Below, in pieces: positions 1 to 9,851 of a stretch of DNA of 64,000 nt. The position numbers were made by a program, and so were the translations under genes. The notes under the pieces are model-generated. The model was not told where the DNA came from, did not search any database, and saw only the letters and a program-made list of their open reading frames with translations. Origin of the DNA: Rhizobium giardinii bv. giardinii H152 (GTDB lineage Bacteria > Pseudomonadota > Alphaproteobacteria > Rhizobiales > Rhizobiaceae); assembly GCF_000379605.1 (NCBI RefSeq), contig NZ_KB902580.1, positions 157,228-221,227 on the forward strand. Reading direction: 5' to 3'. The stretch's first letter is position 1; the number at the start of each line of letters is the position of its first letter.

Positions 1-7
1 ACGGAAG

Positions 8-1033
8 GTGAAACTTGCGGTGCTCGGCGCTGGCCTGATTGGCAAGCGCCATATCCAGCACGTATTGGCCGAGCCGCAGGCAGAACTTCTGGCCGTCGTC
101 GATCCGATGCAGCTCGGGCAGCAGATCGCGCAGGAATCGGGCGCTAAATGGTTTCCAAGCTTTACGGCAATGATCAATACGGATCGTCCCGACGGCATCA
201 TCGTCGCAACGCCCAACCAAATCCATGTCGCCAACGGTTTGGAGGCCATCGCCGCCGGCGTGCCGGCCCTCATCGAAAAGCCGATTGCCGATAACATCGC
301 GGACGGTGAAAAGCTAATCGGCGCCGCGCAAGCTGCTGGCATTCCGCTTCTGGTTGGTCACCACCGCCGCCACAATCCGATCATCCAAAAGGCGAAAAAG
401 ATCATCGACAGCGGCGAACTTGGACGCGTTCTCGTAGCCAACGCTATGTTCTGGCTATTCAAGCCGGACGACTATTTCAATATCGACTGGCGACGCCAGG
501 CCGGAGCCGGTCCCGTTTTCCTCAATCTAATCCACGACGTTGACAACCTCCGCTATCTCTTGGGCGACATCGTTGCTGTTCAGGCGCGCGAATCCCACAT
601 TGTCCGCAGCAATGTTGTAGAAGAAACGGCCGTGATCCTGATGGAGTTCGCGAGCGGACTGCTAGCGACAGCGTCGGTCTCCGATACGGTCGTCGCGCCT
701 TGGAGCTGGGAGATGACGACGGGCGAAAATCCGGCCTATCCGAAGACGGAAGAGGCATGCTACCTCATCGGCGGATCTCACGGATCCCTGTCAATCCCGT
801 CACTCGATGTGTGGAAGAACGGCACGAAACGCAGCTTGTGGGAGCCGTTTGAGACACATCGTGTTGAATTTGAGCACGAAGACCCCCTGGCGCTGCAGAT
901 CCAGCAATTTTGTAAGGTGATCCGCGGTGAAGAACCGCCGCTGGTTACCGGGCGCGACGGACTGAACACACTGAACGTCATCATGGCCATCAAGCAGTCG
1001 GCGGACAGCGGCGAACGCATTGTCCTGGGATAG
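8..1033 (+). CDS. Gfo/Idh/MocA family NAD(P)-dependent oxidoreductase
   Basis: A 341-residue cytoplasmic dehydrogenase of the Gfo/Idh/MocA family, which oxidises or reduces sugars, inositols and related polyols with NAD(P). The N-terminus has the Rossmann motif GAGLIGKRH (residues 7-15). EKP, the family's conserved Lys-containing motif, lies near residue 91, and GHHRRHNP follows near 118. The C-terminal part reads as the usual alpha/beta substrate domain (GAGPVFLNLIHDVDNLRYL), whose His and Asp are typical. The start is GTG at position 8, only seven bases from the window edge, so upstream context is unseen. Length is normal for the family. The broken sugar-ABC ATPase at about 2 kb suggests a former sugar-catabolic operon here. 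The substrate cannot be read from the sequence. Confidence 0.88.
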   Translation: MKLAVLGAGLIGKRHIQHVLAEPQAELLAVVDPMQLGQQIAQESGAKWFPSFTAMINTDRPDGIIVATPNQIHVANGLEAIAAGVPALIEKPIADNIADGEKLIGAAQAAGIPLLVGHHRRHNPIIQKAKKIIDSGELGRVLVANAMFWLFKPDDYFNIDWRRQAGAGPVFLNLIHDVDNLRYLLGDIVAVQARESHIVRSNVVEETAVILMEFASGLLATASVSDTVVAPWSWEMTTGENPAYPKTEEACYLIGGSHGSLSIPSLDVWKNGTKRSLWEPFETHRVEFEHEDPLALQIQQFCKVIRGEEPPLVTGRDGLNTLNVIMAIKQSADSGERIVLG

Positions 1034-1334
1034 CGTGGCTAGAATGGCGACATCGAACGGCACGAGGCCCGATCGGACGGCTCCGCCTTCTCCTGGCCTT
1101 CCACGCGCCGATGAGCGGTTATCAGAGGCGAGAACGGTCCAACTCCGGCGCGGGAAACTCCTCGCGGTCAAAACGCAACTGCCCAAAGGTCATTTCATGC
1201 CAAGGACCGAGGATAAGAGCGGCATCAGCTAGACGGCTGCCCAGCGGTTCGCGGCGAAAGAGGCGGAGCAGCCAGAGCGATCATCGACGTCACCCGGTCT
1301 ACGGGCGCTAACTCCGTCTCGATAGCGCCTCGGA
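1034..1334. other. Intergenic stretch, nothing recognised
   Basis: About 300 bases between the convergent dehydrogenase and BA14K genes. The open frames here are short, overlap each other and match nothing I recognise. No clear terminator with a T-run is visible. Confidence 0.5.
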
Positions 1335-1805
1335 TCAATAGTAGGGTGAAATGCACTCCTGGCGCGGTCCATAATACGGCTGGAACGTGTTATCGTAGGC
1401 TTGATACGAACGATAGCGCGCGTAGCACCATTCGATATGGGCCGAACTAGCGTCGGAATAGGCCCCGCGCGGGGGCGACGCGATCGCTCCGCCGAGGGCC
1501 AATCCCGCTCCGAATGCGGCCAGCGGATACCACCAGCCATCGTTGTGCTGACGGTAACCATCCCGATGGTAGCGATAGCCCCGGTAGCCATTGTAGTTAC
1601 CGTAGCGTGGGCCGGCGCTGTACCGAGGGCTGCTGTAGCTGCGTGCGTGCGGCGGGCCGCCACGGTGGCCGGGTTTGTGATGGACCAAGTCCACCCCCTG
1701 AGAACTCGAGGGCATCGACACAGGTGGCACAGGCATTGCCTGCGCAGGCATCACGTCCGTAAAAGCCGTAGCAGCTGCAACTAACAATGCACCAATCTTC
1801 TTCAT
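1335..1805 (-). CDS. BA14K family secreted/cell-envelope protein
   Basis: A 156-residue protein with a Sec signal peptide ([20 protein letters not shown], cleavage probably after AQA). A low-complexity Gly/Tyr/Arg/His-rich middle is followed by a short hydrophobic glycine-rich helix ([15 protein letters not shown]). The C-terminal BA14K signature runs from [20 protein letters not shown] to the end CISPYY. BA14K proteins were named from Brucella immunoreactive proteins with lectin-like activity and are common in Rhizobiales. The two Cys in the C-terminal domain probably pair in the periplasm. A paralogue lies at 13402-13890 with nearly the same C-terminal motif. The start has AGGGTGAG upstream. 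It appears to be a single-gene unit. Confidence 0.85.
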   Translation of the reverse strand: MKKIGALLVAAATAFTDVMPAQAMPVPPVSMPSSSQGVDLVHHKPGHRGGPPHARSYSSPRYSAGPRYGNYNGYRGYRYHRDGYRQHNDGWWYPLAAFGAGLALGGAIASPPRGAYSDASSAHIEWCYARYRSYQAYDNTFQPYYGPRQECISPYY

Positions 1806-2007
1806 CAGCTCACCCTAACAGTTTGGTTGGGTCATATTCGGGTGCTTGCGATGAACCTGGGATGAACGGCTTTGGATGCCTGTCGTGCCGAATTGCTGCA
1901 CATTTGCCTCTATCAGCGGCCATCAACCTTTGTCAAACGGCCTGGTTCATGAGCCTCCGAAACAGTCGTGCAAACCGGCGAAACTCGACCTCCTCACCGT
2001 CGGCACC

Positions 2008-2575
2008 GGCGGCTTCAGACGACGATGGTCTATGTCACCCACGATCAGGTGGAAGCGATGACGATGGCCGATCGCGTCGTTTGATGAACCACGGACGGAT
2101 CGAACAGGCAGCCGATCCGATCACACTCTACGAATCCCCGAAAAACCTGTTTGTGGCGGCGTTCATCGGGGCACCCAGCATGAATTTCGTCGAAGGCCGC
2201 CTCGAAAAATGTGATGAAGGGCTGCTCTTCCGGGCAGAAGGAGGCGTTGAAATCGGGGTTTCCCAGGAATACAGGGGACGACTGGCTAAAGCCGTGGATC
2301 TAACCGTGGTTCTCGGGATCCGGCCGGAGCATACGATGAACACCGATACTGACTAGCCCAGGATCCGTTTGCACGTCGCCGAAATCGAGCCACTTGGCCC
2401 GCATACTGGCAATCGGCAAGGTCGGCTCAGCGGCCTTCACCGCACAGTTCACGCTTCGTCGCGGGTAAAGCCCGACAACACGATTGACGTGCCGATCGAC
2501 ACAGCGAAGATAAATTTCTTTCGGAAAAGCTCCGGCGATAATCTTCTGGTAAATGGCGAAGCGGAGCGGTCTTAA
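2008..2575 (+). pseudogene. Broken sugar ABC transporter ATPase (UgpC/MsmK type), 3' part only
   Basis: Only the C-terminal half of a CUT1-type ATPase remains. It opens with [20 protein letters not shown] (the H-loop region), then has a one-base loss near 2080 that gives TGATGA. The next frame carries [10 protein letters not shown] and [14 protein letters not shown], up to GIRPEHT. A further shift near 2350 leads to HVAEIEPLGPHT, and another to RVKPDNTIDVPIDTAKINFF and a TAA at 2573-2575. Walker A, the signature and Walker B are absent, so it cannot function. It resembles, but is not a direct copy of, the intact ATPase at 50273. It may be the relic of a sugar-uptake operon with the dehydrogenase at position 8. 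Confidence 0.82.
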
Positions 2576-2819
2576 ACAAATCGCCTTGCCCCCCGGTTGT
2601 AGCGCATTGTCGTAAAAGTTGAGTTCTGCGACTGTACAAAAGTCAGTTGCAAACCGTTGCTTTGATCGGGAGTTTTCGCGACAAGGAGGGTCGCGAGAGG
2701 TGGTTTTCTTCTGTAGCTTCCCTCGATCGGAACGAGAAAGAAGCGCCAGCACCGGTCATTGCTCATCTTGAGCGGGTGGCTGCAGAAGGTGCAAGACCGG
2801 ACACTCGCCCGGCCTGAAA

Positions 2820-4589
2820 TTACACCAGGCCGGCCTTGCGAAGCCCGTCCACCACTAGCTCGAAATCGTCGGGGTTCTTGTAGGGCAACACTTTGCGACG
2901 GTATTCGAGGGAGTAGTTGGGATTGACCCGGAACACCTCCTGCCAAGCCGCGCGGGCCTCGTCTAAACGGCCCAGATGGCCGTAGCTCGCCGCTAGGAGC
3001 GCGCGCGAGACGTCGGTAACGGGATTGCGGGTCAGCCGCTCTTTCAGCAAGCCAACCGCCTGTTCGTACCTTCCTAGGTGAAACGACGCCAAGGCTTGGA
3101 AGTGCAATAGCACATCCGGAAAATATGGGTTCAAGACCTTCGCCCGATCGAAATACTTGAGTGCCTCGTCGGCCCTGGCCGAGTAATTCAGTGCCTCGCC
3201 CAGGCTGACGTGTCCTTCAGCGAAGTTCGGATTGAGGACTATCGCACGTTGGGCCTCCGTGATGGCCACGTCGTGCCGTCGCGAATACAATTCGACGATG
3301 CTCAGCGCCCAGTGCGCCCTGGGATCGCGATCATCCAGTGCAACCGCCCGCGTCGCAAGCTCTTCCGCTTGCTCACGCGAATTCGGCGGTGACGGGCTCC
3401 ATCCGTTCAAATAGTCAAGTACGTGCGTAAGGGCCAGGAACGCGTGGGCCGAGGCGAAATTCGGGTCCAGTTTGATTGCACGTTGCAAAAGGTCCCGGGC
3501 GGCGACGTTCGTCTCCTTCGTAAGCCGGTGCCACAGCTCTCGGCCACGCAGGAAATAGTCATACGCCTCAAGGTTGCCGGTGTGCTCGGGCGCCAGACGC
3601 TGCCGGTCGCCCTCCGTCAGGTTGATCGCTAGTGCGCCAACGATCTGCTGCGTGACGTCGTCCTGCACCGCGAATATGTCGGTGAGGTCGCGATCGAAGC
3701 GCTCCGCCCACAGATGTCCGCCCGAGGCTGCGTCGATAAGCTGCGCCGTGATGCGCACCCTGTTTCCCGATTTGCGGACGCTGCCTTCCAGCACGTAGCG
3801 TACGCCGAGGTTTCTGCCGACCTCCTGCACGTGAACGTTCTTGCCCTTGAACGTGAACGACGAATTGCGGGCGATGACGAAGAGCTGCGGCAGCTTAGAG
3901 AGAGATGTGATGATGTCTTCGGAAATTCCGTCGGCGAAATATTCCTGCTCGGCATCACCGCTCATGTTGGCGAAGGGCAGCACGGCGATCGACAGCTTCG
4001 GCGGCAGTTCCGTCGTCGGCCGGCTTGTCACCGGCTGTGAGGTCGCGATTGCCTTTGCGTCGGTGGTGCCGACACGCAGCGAATACACCCGGATCGGCTC
4101 GGCGATGTTCTTGAGCTGCGTGTTGCCAAGATCGCTGACTGAGAGGTCAAGCCGCGCCTTAACCTGGCGATAGGCATCCTCGGATAGGCAGATGGCCCCT
4201 GGCGCAGCGACACCCTCCAGACGCGAAGCGATGTTGACGCCGTCGCCCATCAGGTCGCCGTCGCTTTCCTCGACCACGTCGCCGAGATGAATTCCGATCC
4301 GGAACTCGATGCGGCGGTCCTGCGCCACGCCAGCATTGCGCTCGACCATACCGCTCTGCACCTCAATGGCGCAGCGCACGGCGTCTACTACACTGCGGAA
4401 CTCGACCAGCGCCCCATCGCCTGTGCGCTTGATCACGCGTCCGTTGTGCACGGCGATGGTCGGATCGATCAGGTCGCTGCGCAGCGCCCGCAACCTGGCC
4501 AAAGTACGGTCTTCGTCTGCGCCGGCCAGCCGGCTGTACCCGACCACGTCGGCAGCCAGGATCGCGGCTAGCTTGCGGTTCTCGCTCAC
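2820..4589 (-). CDS. Class III adenylate/guanylate cyclase with TolB-like and TPR region
   Basis: A 589-residue protein if translated from GTG at 4589, which has GAGGAG eight bases upstream; a TTG at 4613 is the longer alternative. The first ~170 residues are a class III nucleotidyl cyclase domain: AAILAADVVGYSRL with the metal-binding Asp, KRTGDGALVEF, RIGIHLGDV and the LMGDGVNIASRLE segment. After a linker, residues ~200-330 match the TolB N-terminal-like module found in rhizobial cyclases (IAVLPFANMSGDAEQEYFAD). The rest is a run of TPR repeats with typical AxxxLGxxxxA spacing. No membrane segment is visible, so it is probably cytoplasmic. This architecture is multiplied in rhizobia and is thought to make cAMP in response to protein or ligand cues. 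No partner gene is adjacent. Confidence 0.87.
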   Translation of the reverse strand: MSENRKLAAILAADVVGYSRLAGADEDRTLARLRALRSDLIDPTIAVHNGRVIKRTGDGALVEFRSVVDAVRCAIEVQSGMVERNAGVAQDRRIEFRIGIHLGDVVEESDGDLMGDGVNIASRLEGVAAPGAICLSEDAYRQVKARLDLSVSDLGNTQLKNIAEPIRVYSLRVGTTDAKAIATSQPVTSRPTTELPPKLSIAVLPFANMSGDAEQEYFADGISEDIITSLSKLPQLFVIARNSSFTFKGKNVHVQEVGRNLGVRYVLEGSVRKSGNRVRITAQLIDAASGGHLWAERFDRDLTDIFAVQDDVTQQIVGALAINLTEGDRQRLAPEHTGNLEAYDYFLRGRELWHRLTKETNVAARDLLQRAIKLDPNFASAHAFLALTHVLDYLNGWSPSPPNSREQAEELATRAVALDDRDPRAHWALSIVELYSRRHDVAITEAQRAIVLNPNFAEGHVSLGEALNYSARADEALKYFDRAKVLNPYFPDVLLHFQALASFHLGRYEQAVGLLKERLTRNPVTDVSRALLAASYGHLGRLDEARAAWQEVFRVNPNYSLEYRRKVLPYKNPDDFELVVDGLRKAGLV

Positions 4590-4754
4590 AGGACCATCTC
4601 CTCGTCTCCACAATAACAGGAAGACACAGGGAAGAGGAAATTTTCGGGGTGCCGTTCAGAGTGACTTTGGGTGAGATCAAGGCTCCACCGGCTCAACGTG
4701 TAAACCATGATAAGGCGCGAAATCTATCTCCGTCCGACGCCTGCTTCTGTGCAT

Positions 4755-4981
4755 CGGTCAGATCGCTTCCTGATGAGCCAACGTGTCCCTGTAGAGTAGA
4801 ATCGGAATGCGGTCAGACGCCTGCAATTGACTGCGCCATAGATGGCCTAGGCCCATCGACCGCCGCCGCGCAAATCGGTCTTGCGCGGCTGGCCCAGACG
4901 CCGTGGCGCAGGCAGGAACGGTGGAATGAATTCCCATTCGCGATCCGTAACATCGCTTGCAACGGCTCGTCCGACGGACAT
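4755..4981 (-). pseudogene. IS5-family transposase N-terminal remnant
   Basis: Minus-strand frames read SDVTDREWEFIPPFLPAPRR then a TDLR segment, the N-terminus of IS5-group transposases (DUF4096-like). After a frameshift near 4850 they continue as LTAFRFYSTGTRWLIRKRSD, matching the region where intact relatives read like PPYSTVQRYF. The DDE catalytic core is absent. No inverted-repeat ends could be identified. Confidence 0.65.
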
Positions 4982-5062
4982 AATTCCGCCGGGTGGTTTC
5001 AGTCCAAGCATCGTGATCTCCATCGAAGCAAATGCGAAGGAAACACAACTGGCTGAAATCAC

Positions 5063-5526
5063 CTACATCTTTTGAGGCCAGCCTCTAATCCAAAAGCGTT
5101 AACTTGCAACAACGCTACCCCTTTGTGATTAACGCCTAAGAATAGCTTGAAAAAAACCGAATATTAGAGCTCCCTAAAAAATAAGCCGCCGCTATCGACC
5201 CAGCACGGAGCAGGATAGAGAGTCGGGTGCGCTCTAGTACCGAGAGAGATGGCTGACGACCTCGTTCTGAATGAGGGGTGCCTTGCGCGAACACGCGAAG
5301 GCAATACAGCAATGCTGGCCACGAAAAGCGCCACAAGCAGATTATTTCAATCGCACAGCGATTTTAACTGGATTTGCGGCCAGCAACTCTCTGCGTGTCC
5401 TTTTTTTGCTGGCAGCCCGTCGCTGCCAATTTCCCAACGACAACCATGACAGCAAGTGCGCCCTGGCGACTCCAGCGAACCCAGCCAAAGGACTTACTGA
5501 CGATCATTTAATGAGGGAGAAGAACA
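5063..5526. other. Leader region upstream of the type I secretion locus
   Basis: About 460 bases with no convincing gene. Its position makes it the promoter region for the secreted protein at 5527, which has a good ribosome site (GGGAGAAGAACA before the ATG). No repeated operator or riboswitch-like structure was recognised. Confidence 0.45.
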
Positions 5527-8007
5527 ATGGCTATCACGATCACAGCGACTGACGAGCTTGTCATTCTCGACGAGACTGACGGCCTTCAGAACGCGACCGC
5601 AACACCGTCCCCCGCGGGCGACGCAGATGACAACGACATCTTGAGCAGCAGCCTGCCGGTGGCATTTTCGGGCCGGCTGACCTTCTACGGGCTGACGCTC
5701 GATGAGGCAGCGCTAAGCGGTTACAGCGGCGCCGTCGCCGACACTGGCGACAACATCCTCAATGTCACCGGCGCTACGGCGTCTACCGACTTCGCGCTCA
5801 CCGCTAGCGGTGGAGCCGGGTTCCCGGATTATGAGACAGGCGCGACGTCCACCTTCAGCAGCGGTTTGTCTGCGGTGGCTGGCGACGGGACTATCACGGA
5901 AATTTTTCTCTTCACCGATCCGACCAACAATAACATCGTCTACGGCGTGGCCGGGGACAGCGGCGACGATCCCATCGTGTTCGCGGTCTATCTCGACGAG
6001 ATTAAGACATCCGGTATCACTACCGGCGCCAAACTGTGGACCGTGCTCGCGGACGGCTACACGCTGGCACACAACACGGATGGCAGCACCGTTGCTGATC
6101 ATGACGACTCTCTCGACCTGACGAACAAGCTGTTCGTCGCCGCCGTCGCGGAGAACGACTTCCCCTTCGCAGGCGCGCCTTCGGGCCAGAACCTCTTCAT
6201 GATGTTCGGAACCACGTCGCTGGCAATCCTCGTGACGGGCGAGGATCCGGCCAACGAGTCGGCCGGCCAGCAGGTGTCGAATGACGGCGACACCGTCAAT
6301 ACGGGCCAGGGCGGCGGTGCCACCACGCTCGGCACCGAAGGTCAGCAGATCAAGGCCCAAAAGGCGCTGGTCGTCACCTTCGTCGCGGGCGCCAATTCCG
6401 AGTTCCTCGTTCCGGGCCTAGTCCCGTCCGAGGCAACCGACGAGGCTAGCATCGATTTCACCGGCTATGCTCAAGGCGTTCGGGGTGCCGAGATCACCAT
6501 CTCGCAGATGACGCCGGGCAGTGCCAGCACGACCGCGACCGTGGAGATTCAGGCCTATCTCACGGCAGACGGAACGGGGAACAACTATATCGACGATGAC
6601 CCGCTCGTAACAGGCGATACCAAGGTTAATATCGAGTCGGTGCACGTTATCCGCGGAGGGATCGACGTAACCGACACCCTGACCGTCACGATCTCGGCCA
6701 ACACGGCCACAATTACGGGCGTGAAGGACGATGATGTCATCCAGTACACAACCACTGACGACCACAATCGCGTACTGGTCCGGAACGACCAGCCGACACA
6801 AGGCCCAGGTAGCAACGTCGCCTTCGATCTTGGCGGCGTCACAATCACTCAGGTTTCGAGTGACGTCGAAGAGGTCGGTTCGAAGGTCAAGTTCGAGGAT
6901 GACGGGCCGACCGTCACGGTGAACGACATCTTCGGAACCTTCACCGAGGATCCTCAGACCGGCACCTGGGATCACGCGCCCGGGGAGGACGGGTTCAAAG
7001 TTGACGGCGACGGGTTCCTAAACGTGACCTTTGACAGCTACGAGATCGATGCCAATGGTCCCGTCGCCGGCAGCGCGCTCACGAAGACGGGCGATTTCAC
7101 CTTCACCGGGTCGATCACAGACGACTTCAACGGCGATGGCGACGATGAGACGGTGGGATTCACGCTGACCTTCGATCCGGACACTGATCAATATACGTTC
7201 GTGATGGACAACCCGCCGACGCAGGTCATCCAAAGGGATACCACGCAGGGGGCGCTCAAGGCTGGCGGTCCCGATCCTGTGCAGACGCTGCTGTTCGGCG
7301 GCAGCGACGCGAACGCTGACGATGTGGTGTTCTTCGGTGCCGTCGCGACCGCGCCGGCGTCGGGTGTCACGGGCAACACGCCGCCGAACGACCTGCTCGA
7401 TCTGATCGTGAACGGCGCACCGGACCTGACAGAGGAGCAGATCCAGGCGTTCCTGACCCCGACGAACCAGATCCCGACGCTGATCAACGGCGGAACACAA
7501 ATGAACGTGTCGACCTCGGGCATCGGCGTCAACAACAATAATCTCGACGGCACAGCCACGGGAATCCAGGCGGGCGACGAAAGTTTCGTCTTCAACCCCG
7601 AGGAAGTCGTGGACAGCGTGACGGTCTATATCGACAATTCCGTCGGCGGCTATACCCCGCCAACAGAGGAGCTGTACTACACAGTTTATTTTACCGACGG
7701 GACCGTCAGCAGCAATAACTTGGTCACGGCGGCTATACTGCAAAATGCGCCCCGCAAGGATCCTAACATTCCCGACGTGGCCGAGGGCGGGAAGTTCTTT
7801 GTTATCGATGGCGGCACCAAGCAGATCGATGCGGTCCAGCTCACAATGGGCGCGGGCACCGTTAAGATCCCGGTGATCCAGTGGACGATCGAGGAGGAGT
7901 TCAATCCGCAGCCCCTCAGCCTCGACTTCACGGCGACGCTGTTCGATGGCGATGACGACTTCGACAGCGACACGTTCTCGATCGATCTGGTCGACGCGAC
8001 CGTCTGA
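5527..8007 (+). CDS. Large acidic type I secretion substrate, DUF5801-type repeats
   Basis: An 826-residue, very Asp/Thr/Gly-rich protein with no N-terminal signal peptide, as expected for type I secretion. It opens with VILDETDGLQNATATPSP, typical of DUF5801 'repeats-in-toxin' domains, and continues with beta-rich repeats. A linker FEDDGPTVTVND (about residues 456-467) of the kind that separates such domains precedes a second repeat-like region. The C-terminus ends in a glycine/aspartate patch and DSDTFSIDLVDATV, an acidic-hydrophobic tail resembling C-terminal secretion signals. I see no run of the calcium-binding nonapeptide GGxGxDxxx. The next two genes encode its probable exporter. It is probably a surface-exposed or released adhesin- or matrix-like protein. 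No enzymatic domain was recognised. Confidence 0.8.
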   Translation: MAITITATDELVILDETDGLQNATATPSPAGDADDNDILSSSLPVAFSGRLTFYGLTLDEAALSGYSGAVADTGDNILNVTGATASTDFALTASGGAGFPDYETGATSTFSSGLSAVAGDGTITEIFLFTDPTNNNIVYGVAGDSGDDPIVFAVYLDEIKTSGITTGAKLWTVLADGYTLAHNTDGSTVADHDDSLDLTNKLFVAAVAENDFPFAGAPSGQNLFMMFGTTSLAILVTGEDPANESAGQQVSNDGDTVNTGQGGGATTLGTEGQQIKAQKALVVTFVAGANSEFLVPGLVPSEATDEASIDFTGYAQGVRGAEITISQMTPGSASTTATVEIQAYLTADGTGNNYIDDDPLVTGDTKVNIESVHVIRGGIDVTDTLTVTISANTATITGVKDDDVIQYTTTDDHNRVLVRNDQPTQGPGSNVAFDLGGVTITQVSSDVEEVGSKVKFEDDGPTVTVNDIFGTFTEDPQTGTWDHAPGEDGFKVDGDGFLNVTFDSYEIDANGPVAGSALTKTGDFTFTGSITDDFNGDGDDETVGFTLTFDPDTDQYTFVMDNPPTQVIQRDTTQGALKAGGPDPVQTLLFGGSDANADDVVFFGAVATAPASGVTGNTPPNDLLDLIVNGAPDLTEEQIQAFLTPTNQIPTLINGGTQMNVSTSGIGVNNNNLDGTATGIQAGDESFVFNPEEVVDSVTVYIDNSVGGYTPPTEELYYTVYFTDGTVSSNNLVTAAILQNAPRKDPNIPDVAEGGKFFVIDGGTKQIDAVQLTMGAGTVKIPVIQWTIEEEFNPQPLSLDFTATLFDGDDDFDSDTFSIDLVDATV

Positions 8008-8014
8008 TACGCTG

Positions 8015-8041
8015 GCGAGCCCGCCCAGGCGGCGGGCTCGC
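8015..8041 (+). terminator. Perfect 11-bp hairpin between substrate and exporter genes
   Basis: GCGAGCCCGCC pairs exactly with GGCGGGCTCGC across a 5-nt loop (CAGGC), eight bases after the stop of the secreted protein. No T-run follows, so it is more likely a partial attenuator or mRNA 3'-end stabiliser than a full terminator. Confidence 0.6.
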
Positions 8042-8081
8042 ACCCTTCCGAACAAAGGTTTCCACTCACCGAAGGTAATCG

Positions 8082-9848
8082 ATGCCACCTCAGATCAGCA
8101 CCACCAGTCTTTCGGAGGTCGTGGGCGCCCTACGCAGGCAGTTCCCGCTGCTGATCCTGCTGAGCTGCCTCCTCAACCTGCTGCTCCTCGTCGCCAGCAT
8201 TTACATGCTGCAGGTCTATGACCGGGTGCTGTCGAGCGGGTCGCTGGACACGCTCCTGTGGCTGACGCTGATAGCGATTTTTGCCGTCGTGATCTACGGT
8301 GCGCTCGAGCAGGCGAGGCGAGTGATCCTCAGCCGCGCCGCCGGGTGGCTTGACGGCGAGCTCAACGTGCCGATGCTGAGGCGCGCCATGGAAGTGCGGC
8401 TCACGGGAAAGGAGGGTCGCGCCGGTACCCGTGACGTGGCCGATCTGCGGAGCTTCTATGCGGGCGATGCTGTCCTCGCCTTTCTCGACATGCCCTGGAG
8501 CGTGATCTTCCTTGCCTTTATCTGGGCCCTGCACCCGGCACTGGGCGTGGTCGCCACGGCCGGTGCCGTCGTCCTGCTGGGGCTCGCATTGGCAAACGAC
8601 GCGCTGACGCGGAACCGGCAGAAGCGTGTCGCAGCTGTCACCAAAACCCACCAGGAGAATGCCATGCGCTATGTCGATGCCGGCGAGACGATCGCGCCTC
8701 TCGGCATGGCAGAGGCAGTGTTCGAACGCTGGCGCCGCCGTCAGGCCGAGGTGGTAGCCGAGCAGCAGCTGTTGGCCGATCGGACGACCACGATCGTTTC
8801 GATTTCGCGCAGCCTTCGGCTGATCCTGCAAATTGCCATCCTGGCTGTCGGCGCCTGTTTCGTCCTTCTTGGAGAGATGACTGCGGGCGCCATGATTGCA
8901 GGCTCAATCGTCATGGGCCGAGCGCTCGCCCCGATCGAACGGGCGACCAACGCCTGGCGGGCCTTCGTCGCAGCGAGAAGCGCGTATGGGAACCTGAAGG
9001 AACTCTTCGCTGGCACGTCACGCGATGAGCGCGACCGCGTCTCTCTCCCCCGCCCCAAAGGCGGGTTCGTTTTCGAAAACGTCTTCTATCACCCTCCCGG
9101 CAGTCAGGAGCCGGTCCTCAATGCAATCAGCTTCGCGATTAACCCGGGTGAGAACTGTGCGGTGGTCGGACCATCGGGCGCCGGAAAATCGACGCTCTGC
9201 CGTCTCGCCGTGGGCGCCTGGAAACCGACCAAGGGCCACGTCCGGCTTGACGCAGCGGACGTTTTCGACTGGAATCCGGAGGATCTCGGCCCTCATATCG
9301 GCTATTTGCCGCAGCAGGTCGAGCTCCTGCCTGGCACGGTGGCTCAGAACATCGCACGTTTCCGAGAGGTGGACAGCAACGCGTTGATCCGGGCAGCGCA
9401 AGTCGCCGGCGTTCACGAAATGATCCTCTCATTGCCGGACGGCTACGAAGCCGAGATCGCGCTACACTCGCAGCGTATATCATTGGGCCAACGGCAGCGC
9501 CTCGGTCTTGCGCGCGCCTTGTACGGCGATCCGGCCTTCGTCGTATTGGATGAGCCGAACGCAAATATGGACGAGGCCGGAGACCGCGCTCTGATCGACG
9601 TGCTGACAACGCTCAAGCAGCTTCGAACGACCGTCTTGATCGTCACCCACCGCGCCTCGGTACTGAAGTGCGCCGATAAGGTCCTAGCACTTCACAGCGG
9701 CGCCGTTGCAGCGTTCGGCCCGCGCGCGCAAATGGTGCGGCAGGTACAGCCGGCCGGATCAACGGCGGCGAGGCCGTCACAAGCTCCTCCTCCAGAGGAG
9801 CCATCGCGGGTCCTTGGCCGCAAGAAGCGCCTTTCCGCGGGGGAATGA
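8082..9848 (+). CDS. Type I secretion system permease/ATPase (PrtD-like)
   Basis: A 588-residue inner-membrane ABC exporter with fused membrane and ATPase domains. The N-terminus has no C39 peptidase or CLD domain; it begins almost directly with transmembrane helices (LLILLSCLLNLLLLVASIYM). The set includes helices near residues 20-40, 55-75, 145-180 and 250-290. Walker A GPSGAGKST lies near 361-369, the signature appears as SLGQRQ near 466, and Walker B is VVLDEPNANMD near 486. Length and layout match PrtD/HlyB-type exporters of RTX-like substrates. It sits 74 bases after its probable cargo gene and three bases before the adaptor gene. The outer-membrane TolC partner is not in this window. 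Confidence 0.9.
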   Translation: MPPQISTTSLSEVVGALRRQFPLLILLSCLLNLLLLVASIYMLQVYDRVLSSGSLDTLLWLTLIAIFAVVIYGALEQARRVILSRAAGWLDGELNVPMLRRAMEVRLTGKEGRAGTRDVADLRSFYAGDAVLAFLDMPWSVIFLAFIWALHPALGVVATAGAVVLLGLALANDALTRNRQKRVAAVTKTHQENAMRYVDAGETIAPLGMAEAVFERWRRRQAEVVAEQQLLADRTTTIVSISRSLRLILQIAILAVGACFVLLGEMTAGAMIAGSIVMGRALAPIERATNAWRAFVAARSAYGNLKELFAGTSRDERDRVSLPRPKGGFVFENVFYHPPGSQEPVLNAISFAINPGENCAVVGPSGAGKSTLCRLAVGAWKPTKGHVRLDAADVFDWNPEDLGPHIGYLPQQVELLPGTVAQNIARFREVDSNALIRAAQVAGVHEMILSLPDGYEAEIALHSQRISLGQRQRLGLARALYGDPAFVVLDEPNANMDEAGDRALIDVLTTLKQLRTTVLIVTHRASVLKCADKVLALHSGAVAAFGPRAQMVRQVQPAGSTAARPSQAPPPEEPSRVLGRKKRLSAGE

Positions 9849-9851
9849 AGC

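Noticed and set aside
7018..8088. 356-codon minus-strand frame opposite the secreted protein
   Set aside because: Rich in Arg/Val with no motif. The plus-strand gene has a ribosome site, recognisable repeats and an operon context.
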